Origin: Kalaharituber pfeilii
Lineage: Eukaryota > Ascomycota > Pezizomycetes > Pezizales > Pezizaceae
Reading direction: 5' to 3'
Assembly: GCA_015179045.1 (NCBI GenBank)
Contig: WHUZ01000034.1
Span: forward strand, 248,001-312,000
Length of the DNA: 64,000 nt
Both the position numbers and the translations under genes were made by a program. Numbering within the stretch: position 1 is the stretch's first letter; each line of letters starts with the position of its first letter. The notes under the pieces are model-generated. The model saw only the letters and a list, made by a program, of their open reading frames with translations. It was not told the origin of the DNA and did no database searches. Below, piece by piece: positions 23,571 to 35,966 of this stretch.

Positions 23571-25635
23571 TATGGGACTGGTAGACCGTGATACAAGACC
23601 ATCCTCAGTGCAAGCAGGAAAGGAAAGAGTATTATCTTCAATGCGCCCGTTGATTTCACATCCTGAGCTCGAGCATAAATCTCCAGTCAAAGACCTGCAG
23701 TCTTAAATGATCTTCCGAAGACGCATGTGATCAGAGGATCTGATGTTACACAAATGCAGCTGTACGGCGTCTGCCGCGGCCCTCTCGCTCGGGACGTTGA
23801 TACAGATTGTAGCGTTCCATCCGGAGTCGAGCTTGATTTACTGCAATGCCATTTGCAAAAGTCGCAGTAGTTCAGACTGCACTGGAAAGGGAGAAATCAT
23901 CATAAATACATGATATCATAGAAACCGTTTAAAGATAATGAAACGTTCTCATAGAAGGATTGTGTCAGGATCGGCGTAAAACAGGAAGCTCTTTAGCATG
24001 TCGTCTCTAATTTGATCCCGAATTGTAATGAACTTAATGGATAGTGATGCCATTGATATTTATTGTCATTGTCATGAGATAAACTTTCTCTGTTCAAATG
24101 TAACCATCTGCTCCATTATTATTTCGAACGTTTAGATGGTGTAGGTGGGTCCTTGTCAGCAAGCTTTGATGTTAGTATCTGTACTTAGGCACTTCATTGT
24201 AGCTTTGCTGACTGAACCTATTGAAAATAAATTGTAAATCAGCTGTAAGCGATGCAGAAATGATAATCAAAACTGCAGTTCCATCGTACCTGTCACTACT
24301 ATGCGAGCACGCCGCCAGCGTGCAGGAGAAGAGCCCTAGCGCTTCTACATATCTGAGATTTTCCTGGCTTCGAGTATTATGTGCATGTGGAATTGCTAGT
24401 TCGCTTCCACAGAACCGCACCAATCACTACATTGCGGAAGCATCTAAATGCAACTCGTTACCCAATTCTCACAAGACCAATCACGACACTGCGGAAGCAT
24501 CTCAATGCAACTCATAAGCCAATTATCAGAAGTCCTGTCCAGTTCTGCTTTTCTTCCGCCTGTCATCGGGTTCTCCGGAGCAATGTCTCAGGATCCGATG
24601 GGCAAGGGTGTCTACACTTTCACTGTAGCACCAACTATGCTCTATACAGTTCCGCGGAGATGATGTGTTCGCAGGACTCGGTGTTCCGTGCACAGCGTCC
24701 ATCATACTGTATCTTCCAACTGCATAACCTTGAGGCCATCCGGGTAGCAAAATTTGAGTACCAGCATGCCGCTGATTCCCCTGTATCTTCCTGTGAAAGT
24801 TAGATGAGCCTCAATATGTGGATTGATTGTTAGTAAAATGACGAAAGGCCGCCTGCATTCAGTTTGGAAAAGCAAAGAAACGCTTCCATCGGAGATTCTT
24901 TGCTTCAATACCGAGAATCAGTGTTGCAGTGGAAAGCTTATTGAGGCTATGACACTGATGCCCATAGGAGACTACCCCAAATGAAACCAGACAAATGACC
25001 CCCCTTGGGCTGCTCGTGGAGTACTTTGGTGTAGAAACTACTAACTTGGGCTCTAGACCACATTGCAACTCATGCGGGTGCCACCTCGTGTCCACTGATT
25101 GACGCGCTGCCGGGACTAAGGTCGACAGGCACTTAGGCTTGCTATGATACTGACGTTCCTGCAAATGACACATGACAAAGCTCAAGTTGTACTTGATAAA
25201 AGACTCCTGTTACACTTGCTTGTCCCTGCAAAGTCAAAGGCTACGTATACTGCGGACTGATAGACAAATCAAATCAAAAGCAACACTCAGCACCGTCAAT
25301 CTATGGGATAGATGACCTATATCGACGGTTCGGCAGCTCCTCAAGTCGACTGCGTTATTTCAGAATCAGATACTTCTTGATTAGGATTACCATTCGGAGG
25401 TGGTATCTAAGTGCATCTCGTACATTTTATGCAACGTAGTACAGATGTGAACGAGCGGAAAAAATGCAAATCAGCGCCCATTGCCTCTTGTGAGCGATTC
25501 AGTACTATCAATACGGTGAAAGTTACATTCATTAACTGTAGTCCCAAAAGATGAAAAAGAATGACTCCGTAAATCGGTTCGTTCAGAAAAGTACAAAATG
25601 GGATGAATAGTGTCATTCAGCGTGTAGACAGGAAA
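23571..25635. other. Intergenic, left of the methyltransferase
   Basis: No gene supported. About two tandem copies of a roughly 53-bp unit (GCGGAAGCATCTAAATGCAA / GCGGAAGCATCTCAATGCAA) lie at 24420-24523. Confidence 0.4.
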
Positions 25636-27046
25636 TTAGTTCATGGTAATCTCGTAACCAAAGTTCGTCGTGGTTCCTGCAGTGTCCCCTCTTGACAGTG
25701 GCTTCCGGCCATAAATAACAAACCTGTTGGCGGAGCAATGTTAGCATGCTTACGACGAAGGTTTCCCCATTGATACTTACGCCTCACAGTAATACCCTTT
25801 CACCGTCTTCATTTCATGGATCACCTCAGCGCAGAATTGTCTGATTTGTTCTGGGTGCCACCCTTCATACCTAGTCCAGAGATCCAAGCAGAAGGTCTCC
25901 ATCGACTGAACCATTGCAAACTGACCAATTCTGCCAGCTTCCTTGAGTTTTCTGTCCTTTGGCCATGGCCCTACCGGCCAAAGATGGATGCTTTCCTGGA
26001 CATCATCAAACCCAAGCCTTAACATACGTTTTTTCATTGTTTGTGCTACCAGAAGTGAACGTCCAGCTTTTTCGGCAGCGCTTGCACATCGACGCATATA
26101 CTCATCTAGCGAAGGCAAAGGTCAGCAAGAGCGAAAACGGTTAAATAGAGATGTCGCATGTCATCCGTACCAAATTTAGAGTTTTCTGGTATGCCGTTAG
26201 TGTGAAATGCCTCGCAGCCATAATCCTGGAATTCTACATAGCCACCAGGCTTGAGGTATCTATTTCATTAGCAAGCACCGACGGTAAGTAGTGTATGCAC
26301 TAAATCGACTCACTCCATTGCTTCTAGCAGTACGGCATCCCAATCCTTGAAGGCACCACTTAAAGTCCGAATGTGGATATAGTCGAAAGTATTAGGTTTG
26401 TAGAAGAGGTCCCAAGGATCTTCCATATCGGCAATTTCAAATGTTACATTGGGAGGCACCCATTGGGGTTGTATGGGACTCAGATCTGTACCAATGATAT
26501 AGGCATCTGGATATTCGCTGTATTCACAAGTCAGCCTCCGCTCACGAGGCATACCAATGCTGTCAACACCCAACCAGTGTTTGAGTTAATACGAACCCTG
26601 CGAAATCGATAGCCCATATGCCTGTTCCTGTTCCAACATCCAGCACCATTTTCACGTCCTCTTCTTTCAAGGGAGCGAGCGCCAATTTCCCACCAAGAAT
26701 TGTGAGGAATGTATGGTGATAGAAATCTAACCTCTGCTGCTCCAATTCATCATTCGGTAGAAAGTAGTCTCCGCTCAAAAATCGAGTACTGTGGTAGCGT
26801 CGGCCATTGGAATAGGTGAACGACTGCAGACTAGTTGCGTAGGAAGATCTGGAAGAACCGCTACTCGAAGGGGTAGAGCACAATGATTCACTATCCATAT
26901 CGATATCATCCTATATCCATAATCTTGTGAACAAGTTTGTTCGTGATGATGGTGCAAGTCCACACAATTCAAGCGAAAACATAGGCACTTACGTGCACTA
27001 CACCGTCCCCAATACCATGACCATCGGTCTTCTCAAATGAACTCAT
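25636..27046 (-). CDS. SAM-dependent methyltransferase, LaeA/UMTA-like
   Basis: Six exons on the minus strand (27046-26993, 26910-26597, 26517-26314, 26259-26171, 26105-25781, 25723-25636) give 339 aa; every junction is GT-AG and all phases close. Class I methyltransferase fold: motif I VLDVGTGTGIWAIDFA (about residues 107-122), the acidic GTDLSPIQP after strand 2, IADMEDPWD, FDYIHIRTL and YLKPGGYVEFQD. This set is typical of the LaeA-like/UMTA families, which in ascomycetes include regulators of secondary metabolism and many orphan enzymes. The N-terminus has a Ser-rich segment (CSTPSSSGSSRSS). The C-terminal WHPEQI and FVIYGRKP also fit. It stands alone among mobile elements, with no biosynthetic genes next to it. 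The substrate cannot be told from sequence. Confidence 0.92.
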
Positions 27047-29613
27047 GTCGCGCGTGGGATTGATTTGTCTGTTAGAGTACTGCTGGAGTTAGTGTGTTAA
27101 CAGATATTCAGACGGAGTCTACGCGGCGCGCAAGTCTGGGAAAAAGGACGGGAATAAATACACAGTTGAGTTCAAGTGATCGAGTTGAGGCAGCCTCTGA
27201 ACCTTTTGCAGTGGTGGGACATGTAAAGAATCAAGAGTTAGTGAAACTAGTGTTGATGCGGCGTGAGAGGGGTGCCGAAGTTCTGCAATTGGCCACCCGA
27301 CGTCGACATCCACAGTTGTCTTGTAATGCTAGCTAGCTTGCGTGACTACGAGTTAGACTGCGATCCAAGTATGCGCTTACGGGACCGTGGGGCGCCCTCC
27401 GACATCCAGGTATCTGGGTTCAGACCAGGATTAAGGAGCGAAATTTGCGAAATCAATTTTCCATCACACTACGGCGATGATCAGCAGCGACCTGAGACTA
27501 AGCAGCTACCGAGACTTTCCAAGTGCATGCAGCCTTTGATTATCGCAGCCTCAAAAATGCTGTTTAAGTAGATACATTGCAATCCTAGTTTGAAACCTTA
27601 GAGAGTCTCCGACAAGTTCACAGTGAGTCTTCCGGTAAGGATTGCCTGGTCGAGAAGGATACGAGTCGATCTTGCGGATCTCTGGACGAATGGTTGGGAC
27701 GCTCGACGAATTCGATTAACAGCATCGAAGTAGGAATCGCAGTTCCAGCCACGTCTGGGGACTCATCCAGTGAGCCCCGCGATACCAGGCGGGCGACCTT
27801 GTCAGCCACTAGCAGCAGGCGCTGAGACATGGCTGCTCAGTGGAGGGGAAGACTGGGTGCACAGGCCTGGACCTGCAGCAAGCGTAAGGCAAGGTGTTCA
27901 TATCGGACGGCCCCAGTGGCCAACCTGCATGGCCCTGCACTGCAAGTTGCATTTAACGAGCGATTCAAGGCACTGTTTTGAATTCTAGGTTAGTCTGCAA
28001 CGAAAGAATGCATAAGTAGAGCTAGAGAGGTCGGTTGGATGTACAGTCCCTGAGCAAAAGTCTTGGTGAAAGCGATCTGAGCGCACGTGGTGACAGGGTT
28101 TATCTGAACAAAAATTGAAATATCTCAACCATCAGTGACCCGATTAACATATAACTTGAACAGGTGGTAGTATATGGTATGGAAAAGGCTACATGCATAG
28201 GAAGGGACTGTAATACAAATCTCAAGGGTGTAGCATTGCAAGAAGCCTCTTGGTTACTAGAGGCTGCATACAAAAACCATTACTTTTTGAGCTCTATACA
28301 CTGCTACTATTATGATCAGATATATGCAGGTGATTTTTTATATCAGAGATAATACCTAAGATTTTATAACTCTAGTGGTAGAATGGCAGATAGAGGTCTG
28401 GAGTTGGAGAGCAAAAATTGCAAACCTTGAAAATACCAAGACTGCCGAATTCCCATACAAATTTGGTACATAAAAAATTAATAGCTTTCCACAGAACCTA
28501 TAACATTGCAGGAAAATTATTAAGAATATGAAATAGGATAACTCAGATGTAATTTTATACCAGAGCATATTAGGAATAAAAAATTTTTCCTCATGGTAAA
28601 CAAAACTATTATGCAGTATAAATTTTGAGAAAATCACTATTATTTATTCTTTCATTTATAAATAATATATTGACTGCAGTTATTGTCATGGCTCTTCCCT
28701 GTGCTATGCGATACTATGGGCAAAGCTCTACAAACCATAGGTGCAAGTTCCGTAATTGCACTGGAGATATGAGCTTTTGAAGCAGCAAAAGCATGCGTTC
28801 GAAGGTGCCAAGAAAAGTGGTGTCACCAAGACTGACTGAAAGTACGTACCGTAGAAGCTACGTAGTTATGTCACGTAACAAACGAGGGCATTGCCAATCG
28901 CTTCTGGGACACTTCTTGACAGATTACATAAGTATGTACCAAATTAATTGCATAGCCAATAATTTCGAATGGTTCAGTCCTGCGGCTGAGACTTGAGAAT
29001 TCCACCAGGAGTTCGGGGACAGTATATGCCAGCACCGATTAATTTGCATAATTTCGAGGATTATGGCAATACTATGAGAAGCTAGAGAGGAGAGGCTTGG
29101 ATCCAAGCGCGGGAATGTGTGATCATAATGTCTGTTGCATTACGGGTTGTCGACAAACAACTGGGAATGACTACCAGAAGGTACCAGAGAAAATAAGCCA
29201 GCCGAACTAGGCAGATGTCGTGAGGCACCCCTTTTACCCTTGCGAAATATATTTCAGTAAGTACTATGAATTACCACGAACATGCCGCTACACATCACCG
29301 CATATGCGTATGAACTTTATGTGCAACATGCCCCATCTAAGTCAATGAGCTAATACAACAAGAGATAAGGAGGGATATAAAAGCTATCATGATGGTTATG
29401 ATTCTTAATTCAGATTCAGACTCCAATCCAGGTTTGAAGAGAATTGAAGTGTGATGAAGTCATAAATCTGAATAGGATATGTGTGCGTTATTCGTGCTTG
29501 TAGATATGCGCTAAATGTGACGTGAATCGGGATAGAATACGCAGCTGCTGTGAAATGCGGGTGTATGCAGCAAAGTAGGCTACTAACTGAGGGCTACTTA
29601 CCAGAAGGGCCCA

Positions 29614-29637
29614 TTACCAGTCAAATTTGACTGGTAA
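29614..29637. repeat. 24-bp perfect palindrome
   Basis: TTACCAGTCAAA joined to its exact complement with no loop. GGGCCC sits 1 bp to its left and another 27 bp to its right. Confidence 0.8.
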
Positions 29638-29746
29638 ACCCACAGTTCTAGTATTACAGCAATTGGGCCCCCAAGCTAACCCTAGGACCAAAGTGGTTTT
29701 TAAAATTTATTATTCAGCAAGTTGTTGCTGCATACATTACATACAA

Positions 29747-29802
29747 ATACTTAGTAGCAATATATACCATGTCTATACTTAGTAGCAATATATACCATGT
29801 CT
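29747..29802 (+). repeat. 28-bp exact tandem duplication
   Basis: Two identical adjacent copies (ATACTTAGTAGCAATATATA...), probably replication slippage. Confidence 0.85.
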
Positions 29803-31691
29803 ATACTCGTTTCCAACTTATTAATGAACGTGGCAACCTCGACGATAGGCATGCATAGCACTTGCATTCAGTTCCGAGCTGTTTTCCTTGTAAGTACATG
29901 CAATTGTGCTCCTAACATCCCACGCTAAACATCAATAGCGTCCTATGTTGTAAAGTACATGGTAGTGGCACACCTTGAGCGTTCAGCGACCGCTCTTGCC
30001 TCATTATCGTACGACACCACTTGATTCACCCTAATCCTGAGACACTGATAGCCTGTTGCAAAAGCTAAGCCCGTACTAATTCAAACAATGTAATGCACTT
30101 TTAGGCAGTTGTCTTGCTCTCAACCAGGGCTTCGGTAGGCGTTCCGGGGAGAATGGTATATGGCTAGCTTTCTAGACCTACGTATACTAGCAGCCAATAC
30201 ATGGAGATATGTAGCACTATTAATAGAAAAACTTCGACGATATCTTTCACGTATGATTGGGCATCATAATCTCGTTCCCGTTTCCTCATTTAGAATATTA
30301 ATGTTTTCGAGCAAGTCTTAAGCTTGAAGGCAATTACATACTGCTTTTCCAGTCTTCTAATGTAACTGTATACTGTGCGATCCTTGCTTTCGATGCCTAT
30401 GTTCCCCAAGCCCCACAGCAGCAGCACACAAGTCCTACCAAGAGTCTCGAATTGCAGACCTCAGTATTCCCTACTAGATAAAAGTAATAGGGGATGCTAA
30501 TGAATTTAGCACATATGCACGTTAACCACTATACAGTAGGTTCGACGAAAGTAGAACTGAGGTAACAAATCCTATAATATTCAGCACCAGGCTTTCAAAC
30601 GGCTTTGGGCGTATGAGATAGCTAAGTATGCTTTAAAATTTCATGCAAGCAGTTGGTCCTATACTGTTATTTCAGTGGTGCAAGGGGCAGAGTCAAATCA
30701 TGCATCTTCATTCAAAATCATGTCATGTAATACTCTGACTTACAATGAAATATCGTATACATTTGGATACATGCCAGTTACCGATTCCTCGTCGTAGATA
30801 GGTCAGCCGCAGCAGTACTATAATAAAGCCTATTATACAGGTGCGCGTGCAGCCGATCTCAGCACTGTCTACAGCACTGTGATAGGAACATGACTGAGTA
30901 AGTTCGAGTTTGGCCGAGCAGTTAAATGATGCTTGGACTTTCAGCACCACTTTGCGACCTGAGCCACGTGGGATGACCAAGCCGAAATGCACAAGTTGCT
31001 GTCATTGTGGATTGGAGAAGTAGCTACTTCATTTTCCCTGGCCTCACATCGCTTTCCGTTTCCGGGGCTCTTGTGCGGCAGTGGTGCTCCTAGTTTGATT
31101 GATTTCAGTTATCCTCTCCTCTCGTCCGTTGTGACCATGAATTATTGCACGTCACATGCTCAGCAAAGCATCGTGCTACACTGGTCAACACAGAGATCTA
31201 AACGCAACTCATCGGCCAGCAATCAAGCTGGATCCTTTCTTATATAGCATTTATGACAATACAGAAGTATACTACAACGGCTTCCTGGATATCGATAGGT
31301 ACAGTAATTCCATAGCGATGCTGAGAAAGACCCGTTCCGGTGTTAGCTTTATGTGTATGGCATACCTAAACCGTAGAGCGAGTGATCATGATAAAAAGGT
31401 ATGTGGATAGAGAATGTCACCGCTATGCACTGCCAGTTGCGAGCAGCCCGCTGTTTACCAAATGACGCGGGTTATTGACCACATGCACTCCCCTCAGGCG
31501 GTTGGCGAACGGCCCGGATGGTGAATTACCCGGAACGGATACTAAGAACATTATCCACTTACCTCAATTTGAAAAATAGTTGCAGCATAGGTGGACGCTA
31601 AAGACTGTTGAAGAGCCTAAGTCGTAAATAGTCTCGGCAGACACTTCTTCTCTCATCCTAGTTTGGGCTACAAACCAGACCACTGCCAGTA

Positions 31692-31952
31692 CAGGTGACC
31701 TTGGCTATAATGAACCTCTTTTTAGTGGAAACCTGGCAATAGTGAAGGGGATGGGCGAGATTTTTTGTGTACACAGGTAAAGACATACCCTTGCTATAGT
31801 GAAAACTGGTTATACATGTAGTGAAGCAAATCGGTCGGATCCTTGGCCTTCATTATAGCTAGGGTCACCTGTACTAGTACACAAAGATTCTTGCCCATCC
31901 CTTCACTATATCATAGCACTAAAAAGAGGCTCATCATAGCCAGGGTCACCTG
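31692..31952. mobile_element. MITE, pogo-like (family C), copy 1
   Basis: Left end CAGGTGACCTTGGCTATAAT, right end ATAGCCAGGGTCACCTG, flanked by TA (31690-31691, 31953-31954). 261 bp, no coding capacity. An internal repeat of the terminal motif (TATAGCTAGGGTCACCTG) lies near 31855-31872. Confidence 0.85.
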
Positions 31953-32047
31953 TAGTCTGGCATCGGCAGATCACCGGAACAGCGCACTAGCATACCGGGT
32001 GCTGGTGGCGACACTTCGGGTGTTACCATAGCATGCATATGGTGATA

Positions 32048-32430
32048 CAGTTTTCCCTTGCTATACCGGATCTGTAAAATCTGGCCTTTTTCGTCCGGCA
32101 TAGCAAGGTTCCGTTATAGAATAAAATGCTTGGCAAAACAGAATTAGGGATGGGCAGATGTAATTGGGAACAACGACAGCCTAATTTTCTTATGTAATGT
32201 TAAGTTTAGTAAGCATCTGAAGGTGAACGCAATGTGGGATAGCCAAGATTGGACGTATCAGTGTTAGTGTATCCGGTATAGCAAATATTATTTGTATGGA
32301 GACAGGGGGGTAAGTGCCTGGCAATTCCTGTCCGGTCCGGTATTCTTAGTGCGTCCGGTATAGCAAGAGGGTTTTGTATGGGAGCGGGATGTAGCAACCT
32401 GAGAGCATCCGGTATAGCAAGGGAAAACTG
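32048..32430. mobile_element. MITE, pogo-like (family B), copy 1
   Basis: 383 bp with terminal inverted repeats CAGTTTTCCCTTGCTATACC and exact complement, flanked by TA (32046-32047, 32431-32432). The motif TCCGGTATAGCA recurs internally several times. Shares ends and a core stretch (ATTATTTGTATGGAGACAGG) with 42648-42859. Confidence 0.9.
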
Positions 32431-33013
32431 TAGTCAAGAGCTACGAATTAGCATGTGACCTGCAGCTGTCTGCAGGTGTTCTATCACAGCTACGCTAACT
32501 TAAAATGGCTGACTGCTTGGAAACGTCATGGTTGTATACACCAGCTAAGGAATAAGTAGGATACATGGCCTCGATCAAGCTACATATATCAATATGGTAC
32601 ATCTTGCGGGAGTAAACAGAGCTCTGAAATTGAACTGCCTCTAGCATAGCTCAATGAAGTCATTTAAAGATACACCATGAGAGTACTCGAGTACAATCGC
32701 TGCAGCAGTCTGGCATAGCCATATATGCCAGTCACGGAATACCGCCGGACTAATTTTGTGCATTGCAACACATGCTGCAGGCGCCGCTATTATGGAGCTA
32801 CAATGGTGCGATAGGAGCTGTATCATATTGTACCGGATAGTAGGTTTCATCCCTCTCAGCAGCAGTAATCTCGATCTCCATGCCTGTTCGGAGCGACCTC
32901 AATTCGCGGTGGACAAATGTTTGTGGATAGCTATTGTGATATCATATTGCACCCTGATTTTTCTAGGTCTATCGTTGTAGCACCATGTCTTAAAATGTTT
33001 GCAGCTCCCTGTA

Positions 33014-33414
33014 CAGTAGACTCTCGATATAAGGATGTCATTGGACGGGTGGGGTATATTCTTAGATCAAACATATTCTTATATAGAACTAAGTGCAGCA
33101 AAGGCTCTAAGAGATACAGAAAAGGTGAGGAATATAAACGAGGTGTAAGATTGGTTTGAGGAAGTACAGGAAACAGAGAAGATGTCTACAGCTAAAGAGG
33201 ATAAAGTCCGGAAAAGTGCCAAGAGGATTACTTGGAGGGAGAAAATCGGTAATTTTTTTGTCTACTTTTTGCATTTTTCTCACATCTTGAGTGCTTCCAA
33301 TATGATGCTTCTGTTTATATGGGTACTTCTTGTCGATAAGCTTACAAAACTTGAGAATATTCCTTATATCAAATTTATTCTTACGTCGGACATGCTAGTA
33401 TCGAGAGTCTACTG
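33014..33414. mobile_element. MITE, pogo/Tigger-like (family A), copy 2
   Basis: 401 bp, left end CAGTAGACTCTCGATATAAG, right end TATCGAGAGTCTACTG, flanked by TA (33012-33013, 33415-33416). A lysine-rich 79-codon frame inside could be a transposase scrap but is not recognisable. Confidence 0.88.
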
Positions 33415-33416
33415 TA

Positions 33417-34986
33417 ACTAACCTACGCAAACTGCGAGCCTTGATCGATTGTGCTCAGAAGATAACGAACGCAACATTTAGATAGCGGTATAATCTGCAG
33501 TTCACCGTCCATATGCACAATGAGAACTGGTGTTATCTCGGCTCAAATGGCATACCAATTGCGGGAGAATCTGCCATTGATATCCTCAGGGAGCGTGGAC
33601 AATCGATAAAATCTAATATTGTATTTGGTTGTATGCCTGGAACCTTTGCAGCATGTATACCATCACTGATATATAATTCACACTTGCAGCAAGTTCATAG
33701 ATAAACTAGCCTAAACTAATTCATCTGACTGAGAAACGTTGTCGTTACGCCATGCCAGCGCTAACCTGACAGGGCATGTTACTGATATCTGCTGGCAGCG
33801 GCAGTACTTAGGGCTGAAGCAAAACTCAACACTAAGGGGTGAACTGTACTTACTTTACGGTGTCCGCAATATCAGTAATTGTCGGGATTCCGCAATACAG
33901 TTATTCCGACGTGCAGCAAGGAATATAATGCCTCACAGTTTTGCAAAATCCTTTGGAATTCTGCAAGTTCGACATCCGGATCAGAATCAGCTTGCATCGA
34001 CCATTTGGATGACTTCCCGCCGCCCAGATTCTCATTCTCAGACGCCCATTCCAAATTCTGGACATGACCGTCGCAACACAACAGTGGTTATCAGTTATGC
34101 ATTACGTTAGGTTACGTTAGGTAATTGACATAAGCAAACGCTCTTATTGGCTGATTTCGGTACGCAATGTAACCATAACTTCGCGTAACTCTGGGTAATG
34201 ACAGGGATATGCAACCTGTTTTTAGCTAACATTAGGAGGATTTGGCCTAAATCAGCAAGTTTTGGACAACGGGTGCATATGCATAGCAAGTCTTGAATCA
34301 ACCACTTCATGAGCATATGGGATCTATACATGAAAGCTGTCCGCTACAACAGCAGCGAGTTCACACGCTTTTACTCCTTCAGGCTCAAGTAACATCGCAT
34401 GAGTCTCGAGTGGCTGTGACCACATGTTCGATTTTTGGGGGAAATCAGATACTATCCTCTCATTTAGGCTTACCGTAGTTGATTGACATGAGTTCCAGTG
34501 CATAGGCAAAAGTCTTTGCGACTATGCAATATAAGGAAAAGCGTTTTACAAAGCCTTGGAGTCACGAGCAGGACCCCCCCTGGGAAAACACAACTCAACC
34601 AGAAGTACTCCTTTTGAATTCTGAGAAAGGATTAAGAATCCGTGATGCCCATTCATGTGGCCTATTATTTTTTGGCAATTCTTCAGCTACTTATTGATTT
34701 TTTAGTGATTTTTCGAACGGTATTGAAAAAAGAGGTGCAAGGAGATTACGCGCTCGGATGCACGTCTTTGCTTTTCCTTATCCTGCATAGTCCTGAAGAC
34801 TTTTGCCTACGCACTGTATCACGTAACCCCGCTTGCAGCTATTCGTGACAGGGCTGTTGCCAGTCTAATGCACGTCTAAAACCGTCGAGACCAACGTCTT
34901 GGGTTGATCATGGCCCAATTCCATAGCCCAGGTTGCCCCAGACAGTCAGGATACCCTCGGAAATTTTGTGCATGTGCCTTTCGAAC
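33417..34986. other. Spacer between elements
   Basis: No gene supported. Near 34817-34853 the sequence TATCACGTAACCCCGCTTGC is a minus-strand match to the 3' end of the retroposon family but lacks a poly(T) tract. Confidence 0.35.
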
Positions 34987-34988
34987 TA

Positions 34989-35149
34989 CTGGTGACCCTG
35001 GCTATAATGACGGCCAAGAATCCGACTGATCTTCTTCACTATAACCAGCTTTTAACTATAGCAGGGGCACTTTGTATCATACCTGTGTACACAAAGAATT
35101 TGGGTCATCCCTTCACAATAGCCAGGTTCGTTATAGCCAGAGTCATTTG
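34989..35149. mobile_element. MITE, pogo-like (family C), copy 2
   Basis: 161-bp internally deleted and diverged relative of 31692-31952: left end CTGGTGACCCTGGCTATAAT, right end TTATAGCCAGAGTCATTTG, shared core GTGTACACAAAGAATTTGGG. TA on the left only. Confidence 0.7.
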
Positions 35150-35680
35150 TCTTCATTGTTTTGGAACGGTTAAGGAACCCTTGTTGAAGGTCTATGCCGC
35201 CTCAAGCCACCGTCTGGCCATCCCAACTGGCTTGCTGAAAATCACGCATGCAGCTGTTGACTGTGCTGCAGATTGGTAGTATGCCGACTGGCAAGCCCGG
35301 GGCCAGTAGTTGCTTCCGTTGTTACAACAATAATTGAGTATACTGCAAAGAGATCTAGAGTCAACAAGCACTTGCAGTACTTGACCTCTCATAGTCCTAC
35401 CAAGTAATATACGATGTACTTGCCTGTTAGACATCTGTGTAGTAGTGCTTTTTTGCAAACACGAACGAAAGTAAGACCTGTTTTAACATAATATGTCCTA
35501 CACTCCTACACTCCTACACCTTCCACCCTACACATAACCCCCTCCCCATATAGGAAGGGGGTTTGGGTTAGGGTCACATCATGATCAACTATGCTATTGA
35601 ATTGCTAATATTCTGAGTGATTCGAATATGAATTTCAATTGTATATGATCAGGTCAATCGGTTGATCCGGATTTGCAAAA
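35150..35680. other. Spacer with short tandem and telomere-like motif
   Basis: CTACACTC repeats at about 35499-35519, and GGGTTTGGGTTAGGGT at about 35562-35577. No gene. Confidence 0.35.
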
Positions 35681-35871
35681 CAGTCGAACCTCTTATATTG
35701 CATCAGCTCAGGACCATGGCTTTTATCCAATGTGACAAAATATCCACTTATAGAGAGGCCATATTATGAGGAAGAATGAAATTTGCGGGCTAAGGCTTCT
35801 TGCGGGCTAGGGCTTCATCAAAGAATACAAGAAATCCAGTTATAGAGGATCCAATATGAGGGGTTTGACTG
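35681..35871. mobile_element. MITE, pogo-like (family D)
   Basis: 191 bp, left end CAGTCGAACCTCTTATATTG, right end CCAATATGAGGGGTTTGACTG followed by TA. Ends match the degraded element end at 19275. Confidence 0.75.
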
Positions 35872-35908
35872 TACATAATGTATCTCTCCTACTGAGTCGG
35901 CGTCTTTT

Positions 35909-35966
35909 TTTTTCTAAAAAAAAAGCACGTAACCCCGCTTATCGCTATTCTCTATGGCGGGGCATT
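35909..35966 (-). mobile_element. Degraded retroposon S9
   Basis: On the minus strand this reads GCCCCGCCATAGAGAATAGC...GGGGTTACGTG followed by an A-rich tail, the second 3' subtype of the family. No clear duplication. Confidence 0.5.

Larger units (their letters stand above)
27047..31691. other. 4.6-kb gene-poor region
   Basis: No coding region is supported. The first 200 bp hold the presumed promoter of the methyltransferase. It contains a 24-bp perfect palindrome (29614-29637) and a 28-bp direct repeat (29747-29802). The rest is unassigned. Confidence 0.4.

Noticed and set aside
35550..35580. Interstitial telomere repeat
   Set aside because: Only about two imperfect units of TTAGGG type.
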